Assembly (NCBI GenBank): GCA_018364155.1
Contig: JAGZMM010000002.1
Location: 248,001-312,000, forward strand
Length of the DNA: 64,000 nt
DNA from: Clostridiales bacterium
GTDB taxonomy: Bacteria; Bacillota; Clostridia; Oscillospirales; Acutalibacteraceae
Direction of reading: 5' to 3'
Shown here: piece after piece, positions 1 to 8,546 of the stretch
Numbering within the stretch: the first letter of the stretch is position 1
Layout: every line of letters starts with the position of its first letter
Made by a program: the position numbers and the translations under genes
The notes under the pieces: model-generated
The model's database searches: none
Told to the model about the DNA's origin: nothing
Seen by the model: the letters and a program-made list of their open reading frames with translations, nothing else

Positions 1-3000
1 GTGCCGGTGGAACCCAGCTTTCCGTCATCCCCGGCCGTGTGTACGATCAGGCTGCGCTCCCCAACCGTACCAAGCGCAAAGGTAAGCTGGAAGGTCTTGG
101 TGTTGTCCCCGTTGTCCACGCCGTCGTAAGTGCCGTCTACCGCCAAGTAGCTGCCGCCTTCGTTTTGCAGCACCACTCTGGAGACGGACGCATCCGTATT
201 CACCGTTACCGTAATGGTTTCATTGACCGCATAGACCTTTTTATCCGTACTGGCCGTAACATCGTTGAGAGGATTGGAGGGAACATAAATATCCGTTCTC
301 TGCTGAGGCAGCGGGGCTTCATCGCCCAGATAGAAGCTGGGGAAACCAGGAGAGTTGTAGCCGCCGTTCTGGCTGGCCACACCCTGGCGGTAGAGAGGAT
401 CGTGCATCAGGGTACGGATGCCGTAATCCGTGGGGATCAGGGAGGTAACGATACCCAGGCACTGATCGTCGCCCGAGCCGTAGCGTCCCACCAGCTCTTC
501 ACGCCAGTCGCCCCACAGGTCCACCTTGAAGGGCAGGCGGTCTGCGCCGTCGTCCTCACCGTTGACGATGCCGGTCTGGAGCCATTCGCTGCTCTCCAGG
601 GTATCCGGATCAAAGGAACGGATGACCGAGCTGTAGGTGTTGATGCCCAACTGGGTAAGTCCTCCGCCGAACCAGATGGCATAGGCTCTGGGCAGGCCCT
701 TGTTCACATTGTTGAGGCTGGAGCCGTCTTCGTTGGTCAGCCGTTCGCCGGTGGCGAAGTTATAGACGCCGCCCATATCTCCCTCGGCGCTGCCGGTCTG
801 GACGCCGGGGAAACGGTTGGTAAGCTTGCCGACGATGGTGCCCGTTTCATCTTTGCCGGCGTAAACGCCGAAGATCAGGGAATTGCGGCTGTCTACATTC
901 ACGTTGCGGTCGGCGTCCAAGTCGGTGTTGCCCACAAGCGGGTCGTGAACGGTGATACCAGGCATCCATCCATACTGCTCACCGGTACGGATGTCGTCGT
1001 AAATATGCTCTTCATTGGAACTATAGAAAAGGAGCTTGTTGGATTTGTCCGCAGGAAGCAGATAGCTGTAATCGCCGTGGCGCAGAGGAGCCCACTGGCT
1101 CATTCCGCTGTTGCGCAGCTCCTCGGTGCCGTAGAAAACTTCGCCGCGGGGCGGAGGTCCGCTCAATCCATTCTCGGCATAGTCGTCCGACAGAGGCATC
1201 ATGTCGCCGATGAGGACCAAGGGCAGAATCTTATAAATGCCGTCTACCTTCTGGTCGCTCAGCTTTAACGTCATGCCCTTGAACAGCACCTCATCCTTAC
1301 CATCGCCGTCCAAGTCGCCAGACTGGATCTGGTGATTGCCGCGGTTCTGGTAATCATATGCGTCGCCGCCCAGCGACCAGTATTCGGAGTCGGCCGAGTC
1401 AAAGGTGGCGAAAAGCTCCACCGTGTCGTCGGAGGGATCTTCGTTGTTATGAGTGTCGATGGTAAAGGCGGCAAGGGTGGTACGAGCATAATAGCCGCGG
1501 TTGGAAACCGCATACCACTTTTGACCGTCCAAAGATGCCACCACTCCGGTGAAGCGGCTGGCGCGGTTGCCCTGTGCATCGCCCCAGACAGCCTGCTTCC
1601 ACGGATTCTCCAGCCAGTAGGCTTCCTTTTCGTCCATAAACTGCGCTTTGTACCCTTCCGGATCGCCCAACGTGCTCTCGTGAGGGAACGCCAGGTAAGA
1701 GAAGTTGCCGCGCTGGGTTTCCGGCGTCATGGCCCAGTTGTCGCCGTCCACGCTGCCCGCATACTTGTGGGGATAATCGGTGGAATCGATGATATACCCT
1801 TCGCCGGCATTCGCGTCGTACTTAAAGGCGGTAAACCATTCGCCGCCGGGAGCAGGACCGGTGGGGCCCACATGATAGGTTTTGATCCAGCGCTTCAAAT
1901 CCTTGTCGTTGACGCCATCGTTGCCCCCCACCTGGATCGGGCTGCGGTAGGAGATGGTGAAGCTGTTGAGAATAGCCCAATGCTCGTCGAGCTTTTGCGT
2001 GTTGCCGGTTTCAAAGTAATTGATGAAGGCGTCGGTGGTGGACTCCAATCCGATCTCGCCGCCGACTACATCTTCGGCTTCGTTGTCATAAACCACCGTC
2101 TGCTGTGCTTCGTCCCAATGGCCGATGCGAGTGCCGAGGCCGGTCTTGAGCATCAGCTCGGCCTTGCCGTCGCCGTCAAAGTCCTGGGCGAACATGGTGG
2201 TTTCATGACCATTGGTGGAGCGGACGTTGTAGCCCATGTCCACACGGAACAGCAGACTGCCGTCCAGCTTGTATACATCAATGTATACAGGGGCACCGGT
2301 GGTGGCATGTCCGTACCGCAGCGGCTCGGATTCCAGCGGATCGGAATGCATCGGGCGCTTGACTCTCCAAGCAAGCACGATTTCATATTCCCCGTCGCCG
2401 TCAAAGTCTGCAGTGGTCATATCGCCGGTCACATAGGAACCCACCGTGTCACTCATGCGGGTGACCACCTTGCCGTCTTCCATAGCATAAGGCAGGCTGG
2501 TGCCTTCGTCGAGATTCTCGATATACTTAATGAATTCGGCTTCCAGCTCGCTGTAAAGGGCGTCGCTGATCAGGCCGTCCGCTCCCAGCGAAACGGACGG
2601 AGCCCAAGGCTTGTAATCCGCCGCATTGGCGTCGTAGGTAGCCACACCGAGCCGATTGGGGGTCTCGTTGTAGGCATTGAGCTGCGCAACCCAGCCGTTG
2701 AGGTCTTCCTGGGTCACCGGTGTCTTGTTGTCATGGGGCTCCCGGAAGGCGCGCAGCAGGTCCATATCGACAATCTCCCAGCTGGCGAGGCTGTCGTAAT
2801 AGTCCATGTACTTATCCTTCAATTCCGCATACTGCGCGTCGGAAATGGCAGCCGGACCGGTGAATGCGTTGGTCAGCGCCCAGTCGGCGTCGCCGGTGTA
2901 TTCGCCAAGCGTCGCGACCCATTGATTCATCTGTTCTTGAGTAACGACTGTCTTTTCGTTGTAAGCGGTGCGCAAAGCGTTGAATATGTCGGTATCTACC

Positions 3001-3635
3001 TTCACATCCAAGTCGGCGTTGGTCGTTTCATTTCCGCCATAGGGACGGATGCCCGCGCCGAAGTTTTTCCCACGGTAATGGAACTGCGCCACAGGAATGG
3101 GATCCGGCACTTTCAGCGGAATATAGTGTACCGCCGCCCGGTCTTCCTGGCCTTCCTTTGCAGGCAGAGAGGAAAGCATCGGTACGGACAGACCCTGTCT
3201 GCGGCCTTCCACACCGTCAATAACCGGCGCTACTTCATATTCGGACGTAATTTTCCCATCCGGGTCGGTGTAGTTGGACGGGGTGGTATTTTCCTTGACG
3301 ATGCCGGGATTTGTCTCATAATTGCTCTCCGGCGCAACGTCCTGGGGGGTAATGGTAGCAATTTTTTTGAAATCTGCATCGCCCGCGTCTTTGCGGTAGA
3401 GATTCCACGAGAGGCCGTCGGGCTCATCGCCCAGGAAACGCCAGCTTAGAAAGATGCCGTCTGCCGTTTCGGCGGCTACCAGTCCCCGGTCCAGATACTC
3501 CATGGTACGCAGGCCGCTGGAAGCGGACTGGGACTCGGCGGCGCTGATCCCCATCGGCGCCGCCGCGGACATGGTACATAGCAGAGCCAACGAGGTTACC
3601 CATGCACCAATGCGTTTGGGAATGTGCTTTCTCAT
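1..3635 (-). CDS. PL11-type rhamnogalacturonan lyase, secreted, enlarged; 3' end outside window
   Basis: Predicted to cleave the rhamnogalacturonan I backbone of pectin by beta-elimination outside the cell. The frame is open from an ATG at 3635 (ribosome site AAGGAGGAAG) to the window edge, about 1,211 codons. Residues 1-33 form a signal peptide (RKHIPKR, hydrophobic core, AAA). PL11 landmarks follow: MEYLDRGL and FLSWRFLGDEP near residue 45, calcium-type loops DFDGDGEYE, DFDGDGKAE and DLDGDGKDE, then LWGDWREELVGR, TLMHDPLYRQGVASQN and FYLGDEAPL near residue 1,110. An accessory beta-rich domain (VTASTDKKVYAVNETITVTV) follows and is cut off. Residues about 200-375 are an insertion between the usual YIPL and first DGDG blade, with an internal duplication. 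No dockerin or surface-layer repeat is visible in the part present. Family assignment is firm; exact substrate preference is inference. Confidence 0.88.
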   Translation of the reverse strand, partial: MRKHIPKRIGAWVTSLALLCTMSAAAPMGISAAESQSASSGLRTMEYLDRGLVAAETADGIFLSWRFLGDEPDGLSWNLYRKDAGDADFKKIATITPQDVAPESNYETNPGIVKENTTPSNYTDPDGKITSEYEVAPVIDGVEGRRQGLSVPMLSSLPAKEGQEDRAAVHYIPLKVPDPIPVAQFHYRGKNFGAGIRPYGGNETTNADLDVKVDTDIFNALRTAYNEKTVVTQEQMNQWVATLGEYTGDADWALTNAFTGPAAISDAQYAELKDKYMDYYDSLASWEIVDMDLLRAFREPHDNKTPVTQEDLNGWVAQLNAYNETPNRLGVATYDANAADYKPWAPSVSLGADGLISDALYSELEAEFIKYIENLDEGTSLPYAMEDGKVVTRMSDTVGSYVTGDMTTADFDGDGEYEIVLAWRVKRPMHSDPLESEPLRYGHATTGAPVYIDVYKLDGSLLFRVDMGYNVRSTNGHETTMFAQDFDGDGKAELMLKTGLGTRIGHWDEAQQTVVYDNEAEDVVGGEIGLESTTDAFINYFETGNTQKLDEHWAILNSFTISYRSPIQVGGNDGVNDKDLKRWIKTYHVGPTGPAPGGEWFTAFKYDANAGEGYIIDSTDYPHKYAGSVDGDNWAMTPETQRGNFSYLAFPHESTLGDPEGYKAQFMDEKEAYWLENPWKQAVWGDAQGNRASRFTGVVASLDGQKWYAVSNRGYYARTTLAAFTIDTHNNEDPSDDTVELFATFDSADSEYWSLGGDAYDYQNRGNHQIQSGDLDGDGKDEVLFKGMTLKLSDQKVDGIYKILPLVLIGDMMPLSDDYAENGLSGPPPRGEVFYGTEELRNSGMSQWAPLRHGDYSYLLPADKSNKLLFYSSNEEHIYDDIRTGEQYGWMPGITVHDPLVGNTDLDADRNVNVDSRNSLIFGVYAGKDETGTIVGKLTNRFPGVQTGSAEGDMGGVYNFATGERLTNEDGSSLNNVNKGLPRAYAIWFGGGLTQLGINTYSSVIRSFDPDTLESSEWLQTGIVNGEDDGADRLPFKVDLWGDWREELVGRYGSGDDQCLGIVTSLIPTDYGIRTLMHDPLYRQGVASQNGGYNSPGFPSFYLGDEAPLPQQRTDIYVPSNPLNDVTASTDKKVYAVNETITVTVNTDASVSRVVLQNEGGSYLAVDGTYDGVDNGDNTKTFQLTFALGTVGERSLIVHTAGDDGKLGSTG

Positions 3636-3922
3636 TTTTCTTCCTCCTTCTTATTAAAACCGGCACATTTTGATTGCGCTGGTTTTTGACGCAGGTAAAA
3701 CCCATACAGAAAATCAAAAACAATAGATAGAGACATATGATGCATTTATCTGTTTTCAGACGATTATAATAAATGTCAAGTAAAAATATGATTATTTTTA
3801 TTAATAATTTGTCCATTTCTTTATAAAAGTAATATATTCCAACTAAAATGTCAATAGTTTAAGCGTAATTTTCATATAATTATTAAAAATCTGAAGATTT
3901 TTACTACTTTTTAATAGGAAAT
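3636..3922. other. AT-rich leader and promoter region of the PL11 gene
   Basis: This stretch is far more AT-rich than its surroundings and has no convincing gene. On the minus strand it carries a TTGACA hexamer (rc at 3850-3855) and several TATA-like hexamers, but none at an ideal 16-18 bp spacing, so I do not assign one promoter. The transcript leader would be long, roughly 150-200 nt. Confidence 0.45.
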
Positions 3923-3966
3923 CAAAAAACCACCGAGAAAGACCAAGAAAGTCTTCCCGATGGTTT
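3923..3966 (-). terminator. Intrinsic terminator after thpR
   Basis: Inverted repeat with arms at 3927-3943 and 3951-3966 (AAACCATCGGGAAGAC on the minus strand against its near complement), followed on the minus strand by a T run. It lies 70 bp downstream of the thpR stop. Confidence 0.75.
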
Positions 3967-4037
3967 GAAATAATATGGTTGTGTCACCGATGTGCCTGGA
4001 AGGAGAATCCGTAGCTGCACCTCATCACCAAAGCAGC

Positions 4038-4583
4038 TCAAGCCCCTTCGCCGTCCTTCAACATGGTCCGGTATAAGCACTTATATATAAGCCGGCCGTT
4101 TATCCGTACCGATTGCATTAAGCTCATCGCCTTTACCTCCATAGCGGCCGCGGGGATGGAGGCAGCAAAAGCCTTTTTATCAAAGTCTGGCCGCATTAGC
4201 ACCTGCCGTCCCAGCGTCAGGTGCGGCCGGTACTCTCTGGCTTCCATAAGAAAACCCCGTTCTCGCAGAGCAGCGCAAAGAGATGTGTACAAAGCAGTTA
4301 AGGCCGGGCTTTTTTCCACCCCGCACCACCAAATGTCCCCGCCTTCCCGGTGAAAGCGCCCAGCCCCCGACACCGTCAGGGAAAAGGATTTGCCCGCGGC
4401 CTCCTCCATGGCGGCCTTTATCGCGTCGAGCCGGGTCTGCTCTCCCAAAAATGCCAGCGTTAGATGCAGGTTTTCCCTTCGGGTAAAGTTCCCGCTGCGG
4501 GCGTTTGCCCGCAAGGTATCCATCGCAGCACACAGCTGGTTTTTTACCGCGTCGCTTAGTTCAATGGCCAAGAACAGCCGCAT
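4038..4583 (-). CDS. thpR: RNA 2',3'-cyclic phosphodiesterase (2'-5' RNA ligase family)
   Basis: A 181-residue member of the 2H phosphoesterase family, which opens 2',3'-cyclic phosphates on RNA ends and was first known as 2'-5' RNA ligase. Both signature His-x-Thr motifs are present: HLTLAFLG near residue 40 and HLTLGRQ near residue 122. The N-terminus MRLFLAIELSD is typical. I chose the ATG at 4583 because AAGGAAGGG sits 7 nt upstream. A GTG at 4604 overlaps the upstream dehydrogenase stop but has no ribosome site. It is the last gene of a four-gene minus-strand run ending at a clear hairpin. Confidence 0.9.
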   Translation of the reverse strand: MRLFLAIELSDAVKNQLCAAMDTLRANARSGNFTRRENLHLTLAFLGEQTRLDAIKAAMEEAAGKSFSLTVSGAGRFHREGGDIWWCGVEKSPALTALYTSLCAALRERGFLMEAREYRPHLTLGRQVLMRPDFDKKAFAASIPAAAMEVKAMSLMQSVRINGRLIYKCLYRTMLKDGEGA

Positions 4584-4600
4584 GACGTTTCCCTTCCTTC

Positions 4601-5653
4601 TCACGCCTCATAGGGCGTAACCGCCCATTTCAGGCAGCCCTCTTTTCGCGCTTCGAACACCCGGTACCCTTCCAGGATCGCATTGAGCGGACCCTTGTGG
4701 GTGATGAGAAAGCGGGTGCGCAGCCGCCCGGCCGCCAGCAGGTCCAAAAGCCGGGCACAATGAACCGCATCCACTCCGCCGGTCTTAAATAGGAGGTTTT
4801 TTCCGTACATACTGGGCAAGGGCAGCCGCTGTTCCTTTTCGTACATGGCTACCAAAGCCACCACCGCGTTTGGCCGCGCGATCCGCCAGGCGAGCTCAAA
4901 GGTGTCCGCTCCGCCCGCCGCTTCAATCACTGCGTCCGCACCCCGTCCCCCGGTCAAAGAACGCACCAGGTCTTCGGCGTTTTCCGTTCGGGGATTGCAG
5001 GTAACCTGGGCAAAGCCTTCTTTTTTCGCCAGAGCAAGCCTGCTTTCATCGATGTCCAGCGCAATCACCTGCCCGGCGCCGAACAGCCTTGCGCATTGCA
5101 TGGCGCAAAGCCCCACCGGCCCCGCACCGATGACCGCCACCGTGTCGCCCGGGGTGATCGCGCAGAGCTGGGCTCCAAAATAGCCGCTGGAAAGAATGTC
5201 CCCTACGAAGAGAGCATCCTCGTCGGCCACCGCGTCCGGGATTTTCGTCAGCCCCTGCTTTGCAAAGGGAACCCGCACATATTCCGCCTGGCAGCCGTCC
5301 ATTCGGCAGCCCAGTTCCCAGCCGCCCTTCTCACAGTTGTTGATAAAGCCATGCCTGCAAAACCAGCAGTCTCCACAGAATGTGATGCAATTGGCGGCCA
5401 CCCGGTCACCGGGCTTAAGTCCGCCCGCCGCCTTTCCGGCAGCCGCCACAATTCCCACAAATTCATGGCCCAGCACGATTCCCGGTTTTGCCCGGGGCAC
5501 TGCGCCGTGTACAATGTGCAGATCACTGGTGCAGATGGTAGACAACGTCACCTTTACAATGGCGTCCTGCGGTTCTACAAGCTTGGGAACCGGCCGGTCA
5601 GTCAGCGCAAGGGAGCCGTCCTCCCGCCATACCAGCGCTTTCATCGTCTTCAT
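4601..5653 (-). CDS. Zinc-dependent alcohol dehydrogenase (MDR superfamily)
   Basis: A 350-residue medium-chain dehydrogenase that should oxidise or reduce an alcohol/aldehyde pair with NAD(P). The catalytic-zinc motif GHEFVGIV is near residue 58. The structural-zinc cysteines CGDCWFCRHGFINNC are near 88-102, and the Rossmann motif VIGAGPVGLCAMQCA is near 170. The ATG at 5653 has GGAAGGAGA upstream and overlaps the previous gene's stop as ATGA, so the two are probably translationally coupled. The frame extends further 5' but that part encodes the helix-hairpin-helix protein in another frame. The substrate cannot be read from sequence; similarity to threonine/sorbitol-type enzymes is a family-level statement. 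Confidence 0.88.
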   Translation of the reverse strand: MKTMKALVWREDGSLALTDRPVPKLVEPQDAIVKVTLSTICTSDLHIVHGAVPRAKPGIVLGHEFVGIVAAAGKAAGGLKPGDRVAANCITFCGDCWFCRHGFINNCEKGGWELGCRMDGCQAEYVRVPFAKQGLTKIPDAVADEDALFVGDILSSGYFGAQLCAITPGDTVAVIGAGPVGLCAMQCARLFGAGQVIALDIDESRLALAKKEGFAQVTCNPRTENAEDLVRSLTGGRGADAVIEAAGGADTFELAWRIARPNAVVALVAMYEKEQRLPLPSMYGKNLLFKTGGVDAVHCARLLDLLAAGRLRTRFLITHKGPLNAILEGYRVFEARKEGCLKWAVTPYEA

Positions 5654-5907
5654 TGCGTTTTCTCCTTCCAGTACCACCATTTGAGCTTCTGGGGATCGGG
5701 ATGCTCGGTCTGAGCGTAATAAACACACAGCCGGTAAACGTAGAGAACGCACCGATCCAGCTTGACGCCTCTTTGTAAGCAACTGCGTTCGTACATTTCC
5801 TGGGGATCACTGTCCTTTAAGGAAGCGACGGTGTCATATCCCAGTTCCAGAAGAAACCGCTCCATTGCGGCGCCCACACCGGGAATCTGCTGCAGCTCGC
5901 TTTTCAT
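5650..5907 (-). CDS. Small helix-hairpin-helix protein (Cdd1/pathogenicity-locus family)
   Basis: An 85-residue protein starting MKSELQQIPGVGAAMERFL. The IPGVG turn and following helix are a helix-hairpin-helix, a DNA-backbone-binding fold, and the C-terminal half (Cys-rich, CVYYAQTEHPDPQ, WWYWKEK) matches the small Cdd1-like proteins of Firmicutes. Their function is not established. The start at 5907 is preceded by GGAAGGGGAACGG. Its stop overlaps the dehydrogenase start by 4 nt. The coupling to a metabolic enzyme does not by itself suggest a role. Confidence 0.75.
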   Translation of the reverse strand: MKSELQQIPGVGAAMERFLLELGYDTVASLKDSDPQEMYERSCLQRGVKLDRCVLYVYRLCVYYAQTEHPDPQKLKWWYWKEKTQ

Positions 5908-5987
5908 CCGTTCCCCTTCCTTTCCGATTCGATCGCAATGCCCATGAAAAAGCAAAATAACCCGGCATCCTCTTTACGGCTGCAACG

Positions 5988-6848
5988 TCAATAGCACTGG
6001 GAAATCATCCAGACCCGGTCAAAGGCCCGGGCCTTCAAATCCGATTCCCGGATATAAAAGTAAAGCCGGCCGCAATCGCCGAACATCAATTCAAAATCAT
6101 CCGCGTTGCTTTCCACCGTGTCCAGCTGCAGCAGCAGCCGCCACTGCTTGCTTGCCTTTGCAAACCGGACCCGGTCTTCTTCCGGGAGCGTTACCTTTCC
6201 GCCGCAGTAGATGCCGTTGGTCACCCACTCGCATTCTTCGCGCATTTCGTTTTGGATGACGTCGGCAAAGCCCAAAAGCTTGGTAATCGTATCGGGTTGG
6301 TCCGGCAGGTCGAGAGCGGCTTGACGCTCCACCTCATAATTGTCCAAGTCTTCATCTGTGAGAACACCCTTGGCGCAGTCGGACACAAATTCTTCGCAAG
6401 ACGGCAGGTCCCAGCGAGATGAAAACTTTATGCCAAGTTCCGGAAACCGGAAATCGGGAGCCAAATCCATGGGAAACTCGGTAGAAACCAGTCCCTCTTT
6501 TGGCCCGTCGTAATAATAAACCCGGGCGCTTCCCGCGTCTGCCGGGTCAAATCCCCAGGTTTGCGTTTCCATTTCATAGAAGAAATATAGGATTCCCTTG
6601 TCGGGCAGACGACCGTCTGTATCCATCGAATGAAGTTCCTCGCAGTTAATCTGAAGGAGAAAGGCCAGAGGACGGTTTTTCGTTACATCGTGGAAATCCT
6701 TTCCTTCATAATAAAACCATTCAAAATCCGCCGGAAGGTCTGGTTTCCCCCCAAACTTGGAAGCACCCTTGCAGAGCGTTGCATCTTTGGAAAAGGTGCA
6801 TTCCAGCGTGTTTTGATAAAGAGACGAAAGCAACTCGCTGAGCTTCAT
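5988..6848 (-). CDS. YwqG/DUF1963 family protein
   Basis: A 286-residue protein of the YwqG-like DUF1963 family, whose biochemical role is unknown. Recognisable family blocks are KFGGKPDLPADFEWF near the N-terminus, LAFLLQINCEEL, LPDKGILYFFYE, and the C-terminal repeat-like block WRLLLQLDTVESN followed by FGDCGRLYFYIRESDL. The ATG at 6848 has GGAAGGTGG upstream. It lies 81 bp before the helix-hairpin-helix gene on the same strand and may begin that operon. No signal peptide or membrane segment is visible, so it is probably cytoplasmic. Confidence 0.85.
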   Translation of the reverse strand: MKLSELLSSLYQNTLECTFSKDATLCKGASKFGGKPDLPADFEWFYYEGKDFHDVTKNRPLAFLLQINCEELHSMDTDGRLPDKGILYFFYEMETQTWGFDPADAGSARVYYYDGPKEGLVSTEFPMDLAPDFRFPELGIKFSSRWDLPSCEEFVSDCAKGVLTDEDLDNYEVERQAALDLPDQPDTITKLLGFADVIQNEMREECEWVTNGIYCGGKVTLPEEDRVRFAKASKQWRLLLQLDTVESNADDFELMFGDCGRLYFYIRESDLKARAFDRVWMISQCY

Positions 6849-7259
6849 GGTTCAACCACCTTCCGAATCAGGTTTTCTGTAAAAATTGTCCATGATTTTC
6901 CACATCCTATGGTTGCATTATATGGGGCCGCACAAATCCTGTCAAGAGAACGGTGGTCTGCGCCAAACAAGTTTCCTAATTTTTGGATGATTTTTACTAA
7001 AAATAAGAAATTGCGTTTTCCATTTACGGATGAAGGGCGTGTTTTTCGTTGAAGTTCTCAATGGAATGCGGCATGGTCGGTTTCCTCCAGAACCGGCCTG
7101 TGTTTTGGAGTGCTTTCTTGGTATTATTTCTACCTGAGGGACTAAGAGGCTTTCCCCATCGAAATAAGAGGTTCTTATGAGCAAATACAGAAAAATTATA
7201 CAGATTTCATTTTTTAATGGATTTATATTTGTGGTAATACCCAAACCTGAAATTACCTA
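6849..7259. other. Gene-free spacer before tRNA-fMet
   Basis: About 400 bp, becoming AT-rich after 7140. I see no supported gene. A 30-codon frame at 7177-7269 (ATG with AAGAGG 5 nt upstream) runs into the tRNA promoter and has no recognisable content. Confidence 0.5.
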
Positions 7260-7288
7260 TTGCATTTGAGAAAAAAATGCTCTATAAT
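7260..7288 (+). promoter_or_regulatory. Promoter of tRNA-fMet
   Basis: TTGCAT at 7260-7265 and TATAAT at 7283-7288 with a 17-bp spacer, 32 bp before the mature tRNA 5' end. Confidence 0.75.
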
Positions 7289-7320
7289 AATAAAACACTC
7301 GATAGAGTGAACAGAAATAG

Positions 7321-7397
<77 letters not shown>

Positions 7398-7401
7398 TGA
7401 G

Positions 7402-7440
7402 AAAGAGTCTGAACGCAATGTGCGTTTAGACTCTTTTCTT
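7402..7440 (+). terminator. Terminator of tRNA-fMet
   Basis: Hairpin with arms 7402-7417 and 7421-7436 (AAAGAGTCTGAACGCA against its complement), ending in TTTTCTTTT. Confidence 0.85.
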
Positions 7441-7558
7441 TTATCCAGGTATGGTATTCGCGGCCAGGAAGGGCATCGAAAGCGCCTCCCTTTCCGTCGA
7501 GAGCATTGACATCCAGTTCGCGTTCCAGGCCCTTTCCTTTTTCATCGCAAAGTTGACC

Positions 7559-7609
7559 TTATAAAACGAAGAGACAGAACCCAACCGGTTCTGTCTCTTC
7601 GTTTTATAA
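7559..7609. terminator. 23-bp perfect inverted repeat, probable terminator of the thioesterase
   Basis: Arms 7559-7581 and 7587-7609 are perfectly complementary with a 5-nt loop. It lies 79 bp past the thioesterase stop. The T-rich outer arm could serve as the U tract in either direction. Confidence 0.65.
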
Positions 7610-7687
7610 GGCCGGAATCAAAGGTAATGGAACGAACGCCGGCTTCCAAAACCGGATTGCCGACGTTCTGGTTTGAACAAAGGCGGT

Positions 7688-8401
7688 TCAGGAGCCCAGG
7701 GAGAACTCCACCACCGCGTACGCCTGCCCGTCTTCGCCGGACAGGGTAATGTAAACCCGGTCCCCGGCTTCCACGAGGCCCGGATAAAGCAGGTCCCCCA
7801 GCTTGGCGGGCGCTTTGTATTCCACGCGAAACCCGCAAACCGGCCGCCCTTGGGGCAGCAGCTCCATTGCCGCCTCCAGATACCGGGCGTTGTTCATATG
7901 GCCGTTTAAGTCAATGTCGTTTCGCCGGACCGGGACCGCAGGCAAAGCCGTGGACGCTTTTGGCGGCAGAAGGATGCGCTTATCCCCGTAGTCCATCTCA
8001 AGCTGCGGGTCTAAGACCACCTTGTCCATCTCCTCCTTGGGAAGCCGCACCATCCGCCCGGTTTCGTAGCTGACGAAAGCGCCGATTCCCCAGGACTTGA
8101 CGCAAGGCGCCCCGTCCTCGCCGTAAAGAAAGGTGTTGCGGTAGCCGTAGAAGCCCTTGCACTGATAAATGCTGGTGGCGGCGCGCACCCGTTCGCCGTA
8201 CTGCGGCAGCCGGATGACCTGCGCCTGGCGAAAAAGCAAAAACATCCCCAGGTGATTGGAGGAAAGAAAGCTTGCAAAGGACGGTTCCGATTCCATCCAG
8301 AGCATGGAGCAGTCCTGCATCAGGTCAATGGCGGAAACGAGCTTCATGTTCCCGTCCGCGCCCGTCTGGCTGGCCCCTACGCGGGAAGCAATGGTGTACA
8401 T
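7688..8401 (-). CDS. Acyl-ACP thioesterase (FatA/FatB-type double hotdog)
   Basis: A 237-residue protein of the acyl-ACP thioesterase family, which releases fatty acids from acyl carrier protein in the cytoplasm. The N-terminal hotdog has the typical SAIDLMQDCSMLW and LLFRQAQVIRLPQYGE blocks. The second carries the catalytic-type segment RRNDIDLNGHMNNARYLEAA, with the conserved Asn and His. The ATG at 8401 follows AAAGGAGC with good spacing, so the longer upstream reading is unlikely. It is monocistronic and transcribed away from the SUFU gene. Such enzymes in gut Clostridia are associated with free-fatty-acid production; that role here is inference. Confidence 0.87.
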   Translation of the reverse strand: MYTIASRVGASQTGADGNMKLVSAIDLMQDCSMLWMESEPSFASFLSSNHLGMFLLFRQAQVIRLPQYGERVRAATSIYQCKGFYGYRNTFLYGEDGAPCVKSWGIGAFVSYETGRMVRLPKEEMDKVVLDPQLEMDYGDKRILLPPKASTALPAVPVRRNDIDLNGHMNNARYLEAAMELLPQGRPVCGFRVEYKAPAKLGDLLYPGLVEAGDRVYITLSGEDGQAYAVVEFSLGS

Positions 8402-8546
8402 AAGTGCTCCTTTCTTCGTTTTCTTTTGATTATACACCCGCCGGACCCTCCCCGGCAAGACGCTGCACGCATGAGAAACGACTCCCCGTCATACATATGA
8501 TACCAGGAAAACGCCGCCCATAAGCGGCCGGAAGGAGCGAACGCCC

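Noticed and set aside
39..3449. Two long plus-strand open frames (409 and 705 codons)
   Set aside because: They are antisense to the PL11 lyase, whose minus-strand product has clear family motifs throughout; the plus-strand products resemble nothing.
7177..7269. 30-codon frame before tRNA-fMet
   Set aside because: It overlaps the tRNA promoter and has no recognisable features.
7451..7564. 37-codon frame after the tRNA-fMet terminator
   Set aside because: Weak ribosome site and no recognised family; its stop lies in the inverted repeat. It could be a remnant but cannot be supported.
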